Origin: Phoronis australis
Lineage: Eukaryota > Phoronida > Phoronidae
Assembly (NCBI GenBank): GCA_002633005.1
Contig: NMRA01000976.1
Location: forward strand, 1-64,000
Direction: 5' to 3'
DNA length: 64,000 nt
Both the position numbers and the translations under genes were made by a program. Below the pieces are notes generated by a model. It was given only the letters and a program-made list of their open reading frames with translations. It was not told the origin of the DNA and made no database searches. Of this stretch, positions 11,501 to 21,630 are shown one piece after another. The stretch's first letter is position 1. Each line of letters starts with the position of its first letter.

Positions 11501-13225
11501 AGGGGCAATAAAGCCACCACTTCTGTCAAAAGACCACTTTGCATAAATAAGAACTTACAAAACTATGAGTGTAAATCATCTAGTCCCAACAAAATTAGTT
11601 AGATTTTAATTCCCCATTTTTAGCGAGCTTAAACAACAAAAAGTGAATAATAGGTCTTTCACTCTCATAATAATCCCTCCCGTGACAACATAATCACTTC
11701 CCCTATTGACTCAATGCGCCATTTTTCGAATTCACAATTTAAGGGTATAGTGTCAATGATAGTTTTGATGTTCTTGTTGGAAATCTAAACTCCTGGACCA
11801 CAGAAAAAATATATGGGACTGTTTTAAAGCCAGCTGTTTTGATGATTTCTAGACAATCCTCATTCTGTCACCTCCTACTGTACCATTATCGGCTCACTTG
11901 GGTGATTGAAGGAGGATTCAAGTAAAAGCACATAGTGCCACAGATACGATATTAGGAATCTCGACAATCTCTATGTAAAAATTTAAGCAGACATGAGTGC
12001 TTTTAGTTTTCGTCCAAACTGATTTGGTGCATTTTAAGTTAGCAAGTTTGGTCACCCAAACTGATGCCATGCGCCAAACTCAAAGTATTGAAAATAATCT
12101 GAAATTATTGGTTTTTTAACGCTCATCGGAACCAAAATTGATGACGAGACGTGCTCACGTATGCAAGTCATATGGATCAATGATGAGGGGCATGCAGTGT
12201 CCTGCGAAATTAGCTCATTATTCCGCACTAATTGTCGTCAATTTCAGTTCTTATACGTATTAAAGATCTATGCAAACCACTGGCAGCGTAATTAAGAAAC
12301 TTATGACAACTTCAGTTTGGCACAGGCATCAGTGTGGCTTACCAATTACCCACATCAAACTGAAGAGCACCAAATCAGTTTGGCGCAGGCAACTGGGGCT
12401 GCAACGTCACCTGGAGCTTGACACCTTACCCACCTGCTCCTAAAACTTAGGAGACCGCATGTACCTCTTTCTGCTGTCGTGCGAGTAGGTGCCATTGAGC
12501 ACCTGTAGATAGTAGAGAAAATCACCTTATTCTAAGATTCAAATCCGGCACCTCTAGCTTCAAGTCATGCAGGCCGCCTTTGCTGGCACAACTAACTTAA
12601 GTCATGAAAACAATCATTGCACTTACTCGTACAAGTGCTAGTAAGATGACTTTGTATTGCTATACTCACTGCAGAATCAACACAGTACGTATACAGTTTC
12701 AAAGCAAGGGTAATTGCTTACTCGATGTTGACCTGTTCATCGACTGATGTCTGAACAACCAGCGACGTTTTATTTTTATGTGTATCGAAGCCGGACTAGT
12801 ACGGCTAAGCTAAGCCTAATCTCTAACTTCTAAGTTCTCAAAACTGATACACAAAATAACTAGAAAATTCAATGATATACTATTACATGGTGATATATTG
12901 ACCAAGTACAAGGTAGGACCACATGTATAGCCTTTATTTTGAATTCAAAAAGGACATCAATAGAAAATGCACTGGCTGACCTCTGTCTGGTCAACAACAA
13001 CAATGGATGAATTGTCACTCACCGGTCAAGAAGAAATTTAACTGCCTGTGTTGATGTGAAGTTATTCTCATTTCTAAACTTAAGAAACCTTGCGTGTTCA
13101 CTTCCTATGTAAGCGTATTTCTTTCTCTCAACACGTCGAATTTCTGCAGACCGTTTCTTTCTCTCGGCAGATGAGAATCTTTGACGAGACAAACTGGAAC
13201 TCGGAGAATTTCCTCGGTCAGCCAT
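8519..13225 (-). CDS. Gene A: protein with ZNF653/ZNF692-type N-terminal domain, no zinc fingers found
   Basis: Four exons join without a frame break: 13225-13023, 11166-11056, 10202-10068 and 9407-8519, total 1338 nt or 445 residues plus TAG. The start ATG at 13225 (MADRGN...) is preferred over an upstream ATG at 13243 because gene B also begins MAD. Exon 1 gives a basic block (ERKKRSAEIRRVERKK), then IGSEHARFLKFRNENNF and AVKFLLD; exon 2 completes LLDRYYQE. This basic-helix plus FLLDRY pattern matches the N-terminus of the vertebrate ZNF653/ZNF692 proteins. Exons 2-4 are acidic, Ser-rich and low in complexity; SLFWWLNSD is the one hydrophobic patch. The stop is the last codon before a donor (TAG then GTGAGG), and exon 8084-8290 would continue in phase. 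The role is probably nuclear, by inference from the domain only. Introns are 1.86, 0.85 and 0.66 kb. Confidence 0.75.
11220..13000. other. Gene A intron 1 content
   Basis: It holds a single n at 11385 followed by a poly-C run (about 11396-11410) and the inverted-repeat element at 12014-12383. A segment near 11830-11890 resembles one near 27735-27785 (both include a 'caatcct.rttctgtcacct' phrase). No extra exon is recognised. Confidence 0.4.
12014..12383. mobile_element. MITE-like element with long inverted arms
   Basis: CCAAACTGATTTGGTGC (12014-12030) is perfectly complementary to 12367-12383. Further in, 12055-12080 pairs with about 12310-12337 (agtttggc.ca..ggcatcagt). The order of the pairs is nested, as expected for a terminal-inverted-repeat element of about 370 bp. 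No coding capacity; target duplication not resolved. Confidence 0.6.
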
Positions 13226-13229
13226 GATA

Positions 13230-13655
13230 AACTGTGAGGTCACGTGATTATTTCCGTTCGTATATCAGCTGTTCTCTTACGCCGCGTTTGTGTCCAGCCG
13301 GGTTGGGCGAGCTGCGAGCCAAGTGCCGTACCGGCGTTACCGTACGCCAAAGCCGTAGAAAGCGGGGCACGTGCCCCCCACCAATAACGTAATGCAGGTG
13401 TCAAGTACGTTAAAGTCACTATTTCCTTTACTTTCGCCTGCTTAGATCACAAATTGAGCTTTGCCAATCGAAAGATATCACTAAAATTAACTCATTTCGT
13501 AAATTACAGCCATGTACATACTCTCGTTATTTTACTATTAATTTTTTAAATTTATAAAAAGTGGGCGGACCTTCAGCGAAACCTCATTATTTATGCGGGG
13601 TTGCCAGTGGAGAGATTACCCATAATGCACACGAATCAGCTGACGGAAGAGAAAC
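13230..13655. promoter_or_regulatory. GC-rich, probably bidirectional promoter of gene A
   Basis: This 430-base stretch lies between the gene A start (minus) and a possible plus-strand first exon at 13656. It is locally rich in CpG (13280-13380) and contains the 14-base perfect palindrome GGGGCACGTGCCCC at 13364-13377, centred on an E-box CACGTG. No TATA box is evident. Confidence 0.4.
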
Positions 13656-13677
13656 ATGTCAAGCACAAGTGGTCGAG
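13656..13677 (+). CDS. Possible first coding exon of a divergent gene
   Basis: AAACATGTCAAGC gives an acceptable start context, and the short frame MSSTSGRG runs into a consensus donor (GAG|GTGAGT). The next exons would fall in or beyond the gap at 13847-14425; I could not find them. This is support from position and signals only. Confidence 0.25.
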
Positions 13678-13846
13678 GTGAGTTAGGTGTTTTGGGACTT
13701 CTTGCCACCTAAACAAGAAATCAGAATGTACAAACATTTGGAAATCACAGCTTGATTCTTACTCGTAAACAACAAGATTAATTTGTTCTGAACCTCGGTT
13801 CTCTCAACTATTTCTGTCGCTATCCCGAGTCATTCGAAGTCGACGT

Positions 13847-14425
13847 NNNNNNNNNNNNNNNNNNNNNNNNNNNNNNNNNNNNNNNNNNNNNNNNNNNNNN
13901 NNNNNNNNNNNNNNNNNNNNNNNNNNNNNNNNNNNNNNNNNNNNNNNNNNNNNNNNNNNNNNNNNNNNNNNNNNNNNNNNNNNNNNNNNNNNNNNNNNNN
14001 NNNNNNNNNNNNNNNNNNNNNNNNNNNNNNNNNNNNNNNNNNNNNNNNNNNNNNNNNNNNNNNNNNNNNNNNNNNNNNNNNNNNNNNNNNNNNNNNNNNN
14101 NNNNNNNNNNNNNNNNNNNNNNNNNNNNNNNNNNNNNNNNNNNNNNNNNNNNNNNNNNNNNNNNNNNNNNNNNNNNNNNNNNNNNNNNNNNNNNNNNNNN
14201 NNNNNNNNNNNNNNNNNNNNNNNNNNNNNNNNNNNNNNNNNNNNNNNNNNNNNNNNNNNNNNNNNNNNNNNNNNNNNNNNNNNNNNNNNNNNNNNNNNNN
14301 NNNNNNNNNNNNNNNNNNNNNNNNNNNNNNNNNNNNNNNNNNNNNNNNNNNNNNNNNNNNNNNNNNNNNNNNNNNNNNNNNNNNNNNNNNNNNNNNNNNN
14401 NNNNNNNNNNNNNNNNNNNNNNNNN
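13847..14425. other. Assembly gap
   Basis: A run of 579 n. Long ORFs that span it are artefacts. Confidence 0.99.
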
Positions 14426-14857
14426 CTCCCTCTAAGCAAAAGGTCCACAACGTAAGGAATTCGAGCCCCCATATTGAAGGCTGGGTGCAACAGTGTATTT
14501 GACGGGCACTCTTAATTCCGAATTTGAAAGTGCCTGCCCGTTACCGCGCTATGCCAGCAAGCAATATCACGTAACAAACCCCTATTTTCTGCTGTTTTGT
14601 TTTGGTCGATTTTAAGGCATTCATACCGCACTGCGACTTTTTGGGAGCTTTCTGGCTCGCTTCTGTATACTTAGCTATGTATAGACATTTACTTCTAAAC
14701 TCCCTTGTTTCCCTACGGTGTAGCCATCTCTTTTAATCATCTGCACGATCCTTGTGTCATCTACGCAAACACCGTGACTCGTGAGAAGTTGGTCGGGTAC
14801 GGTCCGATTATTACGTGAAGCACTTTGAATCAGAAGCAAATTCAAAATTATTACTAA

Positions 14858-15423
14858 GGGCTGTTCCAACAAAATCTGTGTGGGAGGGGGGAAAGGCAAC
14901 TGAAATAAAAAATTATGGATGGTTGCGTTTGATTTAAATTCAAAATGGCTGGTGGTCGTACACTGTACTTCAAAAAAATAAAAATTTACAGGTCGTTGTT
15001 GTTTCATTGGGCCATAAATGTTTGATGGTGGGTAATTTTAGTAAATTTTATAAACAATCCGAACAGAATCAAAAACAAAAATGCAACTTGCAAAAAGCTC
15101 CGACTTTTTTACTCCCTCCAATCTCCTCATCGGCATGCCCATAACACCATTTAACCACAGGTGCTCGAATTTCTCGACGGCTAATAACCATATATAAGAA
15201 ACATATGTTTTCTTAGTAATGAATGACGTTAGTGGTGATGGAGGAACAGATAAACTCAAGCGCCTGTGCAATCAACCACAAGAACAAAAAATACGGGTGG
15301 TTGCATTTCAAACTTATAAAAAATTACGGGTGATAGGCTGAAGAAATAAGTGAAAAATATGGGTGCTGGGTGCGAATTAAAGGTGCCTTCCCCCCTCCCA
15401 TACAGATTTTACTGGAACAGCCC
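14858..15423. mobile_element. PIF/Harbinger-like MITE
   Basis: The ends are inverted repeats of about 40 bases: GGGCTGTTCCAACAAAATCT on the left, and the complement of GGGCTGTTCCAGTAAAATCT on the right, each continuing into a GGGAGGGGGGAA(A)GGCA block. They are flanked by the 3-base direct repeat TAA (14855-14857 and 15424-15426), which fits the TWA duplication of PIF/Harbinger elements. No transposase frame is present. Internal 'acgggtggttgc' and 'atggatggttgc' blocks are related to each other. Confidence 0.7.
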
Positions 15424-15551
15424 TAACTCAGTTATCATTGTGGTTAGTAGTACCAGTAGCTGAAACAAGTTTGTCGTCCATCTGTATCCATCTTTAACAG
15501 ATAGGCTGGGGCTGGACCTTTGGCCGCGGAGAGAGAGGGGGGCCTGTGCAG

Positions 15552-15700
15552 GGACGGACCCAGGATTTCAGTTGGGGTGGGGATCGAGGTGGGCNGGGCG
15601 GGGGGGGGGCAGGGCAGAAACGTACCCGGCCAGGATTTTGCCCCGCCGTCGCATTCGCACCACCGAACTGCCAGATGAAATCTGGGAGAATTATATAGGG
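15552..15700. mobile_element. Decayed hAT5-like MITE fragment
   Basis: It starts CAGGGACGGACCCAGGATTT and includes the family phrases 'cattcgcacc', 'aactgccagatg' and 'aatctgggagaatt'. The far end is degraded. One n lies within its G-rich part at 15595. Confidence 0.5.
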
Positions 15701-15844
15701 GGGTCATCGGATGGATCCGCGTTCGCATATCGTACGCACTTCATGCATGTGCAGACTCATTACAATTTCAGCTCTGCAATTTTTCGACGGCCGTGGCTGA
15801 AAGTTCACATTCGATTCACACGCATGACGCTAAATCGTCGTGAG

Positions 15845-15886
15845 AGACCGTCCGGAGTTGGTATATGGTGCAACTCCGGACGGTCT
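15845..15886. repeat. Perfect 16-bp hairpin
   Basis: AGACCGTCCGGAGTTG (15845-15860) is followed by a 10-base loop and its exact reverse complement (15871-15886). GC-rich; no element ends identified. Confidence 0.8.
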
Positions 15887-16319
15887 GGGCTCAAAAGAAA
15901 ACAACTGTTCAGTGGGTCTACACCAATGTCACGTGAGTAGTTCTACTTGCCACGTCAGCTGCACGTATCATAATCTCTTTTGTGACACAAAAGGTGTGAC
16001 TGGACAAAGCCTTTTCAAATTAGTGTAGATAAGCCAGTGGAGCGCGAGACCCCAGCCCTGAGGTCCCTGTCAAGTCCTCACGACAATTCCACGTTATGAT
16101 TCAGGCCCAGGAGCGACTCCCCATTCCCCTTGCTCCAAACTTGTTCGATTCTATAGCCCAACAATAACTTGGGAAGTTTACCCCGTACCCAATATTTTAC
16201 ACGACTGATTAACTCCATTGTGGCATTGATGGTTGCAGGCCCTGCGCTCCTAATATGTTTAATAATTGCTCTAATCTCCGATCAGATCATATCTAGCCTG
16301 ACTGGGCTGGGCTGATAAA

Positions 16320-16700
16320 AATGAAAGTGAAGTTATAACATATTTCAGCTTAAACCAATAGCATTTCTGAATTCCTCATCAAATGCTGACCATGTTCCGT
16401 TTTTGAATCACCAAAATCGCCCAACTACAACAGTTAAGACAATCTATTCTGTCCAAACGGATACCTACGGTAATGGCGTGCAATCACCATACGTTTCCTT
16501 TGAAGCCTGGAAGATAATTGGCCTGCTTGTTATCATACGGGACAAAAGACTTAGCTGGGCAGTTAACAAAAGAGCCAGATGTTATCGCACGTTCAGCAAC
16601 CCTCACGTTTGGAAAAGTTACAGAACGACAGAACGCTGTAATGTACAATTCGCTTTGAGATTTGTTAGAAATCTTATTTTCAGTATTCCACGGCATTCAC
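16320..16700. repeat. Dispersed repeat related to the 50.5 and 54.3 kb regions
   Basis: The phrases 'catttctgaattc(c)tc', 'tttttgaatcaccaaaatc' and 'cccaacta' occur in the same order here and near 50520-50590 and 54270-54345. The family is unknown and the copies are diverged. Confidence 0.5.
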
Positions 16701-17169
16701 GTGCCCCCCCCCCAGGGGGAGGGGGTGATCGCATGCTTTAATTTCCTCGAACTTTTAGTCACCTTGAATTTGCGCTTATGATAGTAGAATTTCTACATAG
16801 ATTAATGAATATTATTTTAAAAAGAAACGGATCTGGTCTTACTACTACCCATACTATGACACGACAGATGAGCTACCGGTACGGCTAGGAAATGGTGCGG
16901 GTGCCTTTTATTACAAGTGATGAACTTCATTTTTTAAATCATCATAATATTACGATTATTTCAAGTTCTTGGAAAGAACGGTATATTTATTCCAAAAAAA
17001 CGATAAAATAACCATGTGCTTTTATCCACTAACAGACATCATAGCAATCGTTATTCGCCTTGAACTTATGAACGAATGCCTGTGACCGATGAATATATTA
17101 TGCACTCCCGTTGTCACACAACTCTCAACTGGATTTGTAAAATCATGCGCCCACTAAGCTCAAATATAA

Positions 17170-17535
17170 CAATTCTCCCTTACCCGCGATAACGAAATAG
17201 CATTGTGCAGATCAAGATGTGGCCTTTTCCTCAACTCTGACAAGTTCAGGCACAACTTAAGTAATGTCTCTCCAAACTGTAAATGTGGTGATCATCAATC
17301 TTATCCTCATATTTTCTTCAAATGTCCCCTCATCGAATACCCGAGAAACTCACTCTTTCGTGCACTCAATGATAACCAATCAATTTTTAACGTTCACAAT
17401 TCTTGTAATAATATCCCTACTAGAGTTACATTATTACTGAATGGTAGTTCTAACCTTGACTTCGTTCTCAACGAATTCCTCCCAAGTAACGTTAGCAAAT
17501 TTTTATGTACCGTTTATCAATATTGTTGCATCTGA
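17170..17535 (+). pseudogene. 5'-truncated LINE, C-terminal zinc-ribbon end
   Basis: The frame reads LTRDNEIALCRSRCG, then HNLSNVSPNCKCGDHQSYPH and IFFKCPLIEYPR. The R-x-R-C-G followed by C-x-C-G...H-x-F-x-x-C-P is the terminal C-C-H-C motif of many non-LTR retrotransposon polymerases. The stop is at 17533-17535. An A+T-rich 3' region continues to about 17740. The reverse transcriptase part is missing. Confidence 0.65.
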
Positions 17536-17830
17536 TTTCCCTACATGAATCTGTACATATTTTTGTTTTTATATATCTGTAATTGCATATCTAAGTATTG
17601 GAATACTTATTTTAGATACTACTTAATTGTATATACCTCTATGTATATAAGTTTCATTTATGATTTGCTTACAACCCAGATATAATGCTACGCGGTTTCT
17701 GGGTTTGTTATTATTTCTTTGCATATAACAACGTGGACCTTTTACTCACCACTGAAGAAAAAAGCTAGGGTCTAAAAGTGAAAAAAGGAGTACCACGTTG
17801 AGAGCTATGAATTGACAATCGCTCCTTTTT

Positions 17831-18739
17831 AGTGGACTTTTGTCTCGTTTTCTCGGGCTTTTTGTTTCTCTGAGGCGGACCTTTTTGCCTACTAGTACTA
17901 CGCTAAATGTGGGAGAGCTCGTTCGAGCTCCCTCAGCCTCCCTGGGTACGCGCAAAAGTGGTAATTATGGCATACTTTTGATAAAGTCAACCAAAAATTC
18001 CCAAATGTATGTTGTAAGGATCACTCGGCAAGTTTATTAATATGCATAGTTTGCCACGGCAACTAATTTAGGGATAGTGCCACTGATTTGGCATACCAAC
18101 CGCAAGTCTTAGCTTATGGAAACCTATAGCACTAGGTGCAGGCAGCATTAAAACTAGAATCTAATTAGCATGCAAATGTACACGAGTTGCTTTGACAACC
18201 ACTTTTGGATATTGAAGTGTCCCATTGCTTATGATAAGAAGTGCTTTAGGTCATTAAAATTCCTTAAATTTTCGTCGGTATGTGGCGTGTATGGCTTTTG
18301 TGTTCAGTTGTAATTACAAAATACCTGGTTAACATGGCAACGGTGGATGTTTAAGCTTGGCAACTGACCCTCAAATTTGGGAGGGTCAACACAATTGTTT
18401 GAGTATGATTGCCTGATAACCATTAAGTCTAACATTTGTGAACTTGACGGTGAGCACATACCTTCATGGTTACCATAGTAATGATACCCAGTTCACCTTA
18501 GCAGACTCCCGTAAGTCAATCAAAGTCCTCTTGCAAAGCTAAAGGTTGCCCCCTTTTAACATGAATTTGCCTTCAAACCAGACATTGCCGATTTTGACTA
18601 ACAATATAAATGCACCTTAACAGCATGCGCACACTGCCCAGGGGTGGGGCTCCAACGAGCACCCCCCCTCATTTGGCAGGGTGGGCAAAAAGGTCCCCTC
18701 AGAGAAACAAAAAAGTAGAACTCGAGACAAAAGTCCACC
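17831..18739. mobile_element. Element with 60-100 bp inverted ends
   Basis: The left arm (17831-17900, AGTGGACTTTTGTCTCG ... GTTTCTCTGAGGCGGACCTT) is the diverged reverse complement of 18686-18739. The outer context also agrees in part. The left side contains a small palindrome GAGCTCGTTCGAGCTC near 17916. The 0.7-kb interior has no convincing ORF. Confidence 0.5.
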
Positions 18740-18948
18740 AAAATGGCAGAAACTACCACAATTAGGCGAATGCACACTTCATGGCTCTGAACATGTCACG
18801 TGAATCTTAGTATAAGTTCCACGAGACCCCTCATTTTTTGGACTGACGTGTGCGCACGTACAGTACCACGGCAACGGTACACATTTCAGCTTGTTGACTC
18901 CCTAAGTTTCAAAGGATTAACGTTTGTACAAACTCATCCATGGTAATG

Positions 18949-19089
18949 CAGTGGCGGATTTAGAGGGGGGCCAAGGAGGCCATGCCCCCCTAAAATTCTT
19001 CCAGATTCCGTTAGATAGTTCGGAGGTGCCAATGCCTGAAGGGCAAAATCTGCCTTGCCCCCCAACTCAAAATCCTGGATCCGCCCCTG
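18949..19089. mobile_element. hAT5-like MITE with 5-bp target duplication
   Basis: It begins CAGTGGCGGATTTAGAGG and ends ATCCTGGATCCGCCCCTG. Direct repeats TAATG flank it (18944-18948 and 19090-19094). CAG...CTG ends with a 5-bp duplication fit the hAT5 group; the family placement is inference. Confidence 0.75.
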
Positions 19090-19435
19090 TAATGAAATAG
19101 CATACGTATTGCAAGAGAATCATCCCTCACTATTTTTTACTTTGAATGCTCAACGGAAATGAAATTAGGGACGTTCTCGCTTAGCAAGGGCGTCTTGGCC
19201 CATCCCGAACTATACCGTTGCCCCGACGAGTCTGTCAGTGAACTAACTCTCGGATTACACGATTATTAGTCCATAGTGCCGCTAAATATTAAATTGTTTC
19301 TTCGCAACTTTGGACTTTCAAGTTACTGTTATGGTTCGCTTTTGGAGAGCCTCCCGCGTTTCGATGATCGATTTGTCCCACAAGGGCATCAGAATTTCCC
19401 GCTTTTTCGGATACACACGAATTTTACACGTTATT

Positions 19436-19592
19436 CAGGGGAGGATCCAGGATTTTTAGTTAGGGGGGGGGGTGCAGGGCAGACTATCAGCCAGAATTTT
19501 GCCCGTCAGACATTCGCACCAGCCAATTGCCAAATGGAATCTTGGAGTTTTAGGGGGGGGGCATGGCCCCCTTGCCTCTAAATCCGCCACTG
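19436..19592. mobile_element. hAT5-like MITE
   Basis: It runs from CAGGGGAGGATCCAGGATTT to AAATCCGCCACTG and shares internal phrases with the copies at 15.6, 39.98 and 47.4 kb. A clean target duplication is not visible (TTATT against ATTAT). Confidence 0.65.
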
Positions 19593-20357
19593 ATTATCCT
19601 ACAGTTTTCATTTCGTGCACTTCAAGTCCACACCAGAACACCTATTTCGCCTTTCACAGGCACTACTAAATATGGAAACAACGCCTCCGGGATTATCTGG
19701 ATGTTGCAGCGGGCACAGCGGTAGTAGGATCCGTCCGAAAGTCAACGTCATCCATTGCCACGTAGTCACAGGAATACTCTTGACGAATTAACAGTCCTGC
19801 TTGGGGATTCTGAGATACACTGAGCCGCAGACGGCCCAAGAGGTGGCACGGCAACACGCAAATACATCGAAATATCTTTGAGGGTTTTCAATTAAGTAAT
19901 GTCTACACGAAAAGCAAAAGAAAAATCAATTCAATTTATACACAAGGTAACATAGCCCAAAATAAACTAAGGACTAGAATGCAGTCGCAGTAAAACAATA
20001 AATCTTCAATACCAAAACTTATTTAACTCAGCGAGTGTAATTGAGTCTCTTTATATTGTTGCATAATTTTACAGCACTCACAATAAAGCCACTCACAGAC
20101 TTCCAGACTACTTCCAAGATAGGTTGTACAACTCATACAACAGAACTTGAAGCTACAGACAGGAATTATGCGGCAACAAGGGCGTTTCAACGATATCAAT
20201 ACTTGATGCTTTATGCAATAGTACCATACGCTGTTGTATTCAGAACAGGGAAAAAGATAAGAAAATTTGAAAAAACTGAAGAACTTCTGATTTGTAGAAA
20301 ATTCAAGCAAATCCCACAATGCATATGGAGTTGTGAATTCATGGGCAGCGCAGCCCT

Positions 20358-20482
20358 GAAAAAAGTGGGGGGCTAAAGCCCTTCAGTCCCCTGTGGTGCA
20401 CCGCCTATAGACCATGTGCAACATAGCACGGGAAAAAGTGGGGGGCTATAGCCCCCAGCCCCCTATGGTGCGCCGCCCATGG
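20358..20482. repeat. Tandem duplication of a 73-bp G/C-rich unit
   Basis: Two copies of 'aaaaagtggggggcta(a/t)agccc...cagtcccct(a/g)tggtgc(a/g)ccgcc' begin at about 20358 and 20431. Confidence 0.7.
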
Positions 20483-20540
20483 AATTGCCAAAGAAAAGAG
20501 CAACAAGGAAACTACTGAATTTTAATCAAACACACTTCCA

Positions 20541-20546
20541 TTTATT
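20541..20546 (-). terminator. Candidate poly(A) signal of gene B
   Basis: On the minus strand AATAAA lies about 1.1 kb after the gene B stop. The interval between (20550-21630) shows no other feature and is the likely 3' UTR. Confidence 0.4.
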
Positions 20547-21630
20547 TTACCCATAATCCAACTAATTTACACCTACGGACAATAGATAGCGCCACTCGAC
20601 AGTCAGCATACAAAGCAATGGTAATGTCACATGGCCCTAACGTTGATGTGTTTATATGCTTAAGCCTTGCATGCAAGTTATTTATGCCATGAGCTCAGTA
20701 CACAAATATAGACTGATCCCCAGGGTGTTATTAGGCCACATGGAACGGGGGAATACCCTCTTTCAGTCTGTATGTCCAATAATCCACTGGGTTTACTCTC
20801 CTTATATCACATGTCCAATGACGCTTCACACCTCGATTTGTCGTTTCTCAAAATACTGGCATGTTCATACCTGTTCACTTCCTTGCCGGGGTTTATGGTT
20901 TCAGCCGTCTGATTGGTCAAATCACGAATTACCAGATTCCACATTTGGGTGACACATGATATTTCCACGATCGGTCAGTCAACACTGTATCATAATGGAA
21001 GTTATTGTGCCATGCTTTCACCATTAAGAGTCAAGACATATCAGTGGACGTATAAAAATATTTAATTATACATTGGACCTGTCATTTTCATTAAGTGCTC
21101 GCCATAGTATTAAAAAATTCTTCAGTTCTGATGCTTGAACAATACCCAAACATCCCACTGTGTGGACGAGATTGCTGTGGCTAAAATCCAACGACTGGGG
21201 AAAGATATGAACTAACTACAACTTACAATTTAGCCACAACTAACAGAGACATAAAATATCAAATAACCAATGGAAATTTGTTGGAAATACTTTCCATCAG
21301 CAAATGACAAAAAAAATTATATAATAACAAAACGAAACATAGCACCCTGCATAAAATAAGTAGAAACATCAAGATTTTTTCAAGCACTGACTGGCTTACA
21401 TGTAAGTAATGGAAATGTACACCTCATGGCATAACAGATAGGTGATCAATGACTTCACATTGCAAGGTCTAACACTAACAAGCTTTGATTCACATCATAC
21501 AATAGTACTCCCTTTCCCATGGTATCACCATACCTCTCCTTGAGGTGGAACACTAATTTGTTATACACGTTCATGTGACCAAGCATACATATAACAACTT
21601 TCAACTCCACTAAACACTTGCAGTCTAAGA

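Noticed and set aside
13804-14490. Open frames of 206-228 residues on the minus strand
   Set aside because: They consist almost wholly of the n-filled assembly gap.
20023-20319. Minus-strand Cys-rich frame (CCMSC ... CEWLYCECCK)
   Set aside because: The cysteine spacing suggests a transposon-type zinc motif, but there is no neighbouring domain or second copy to support it.
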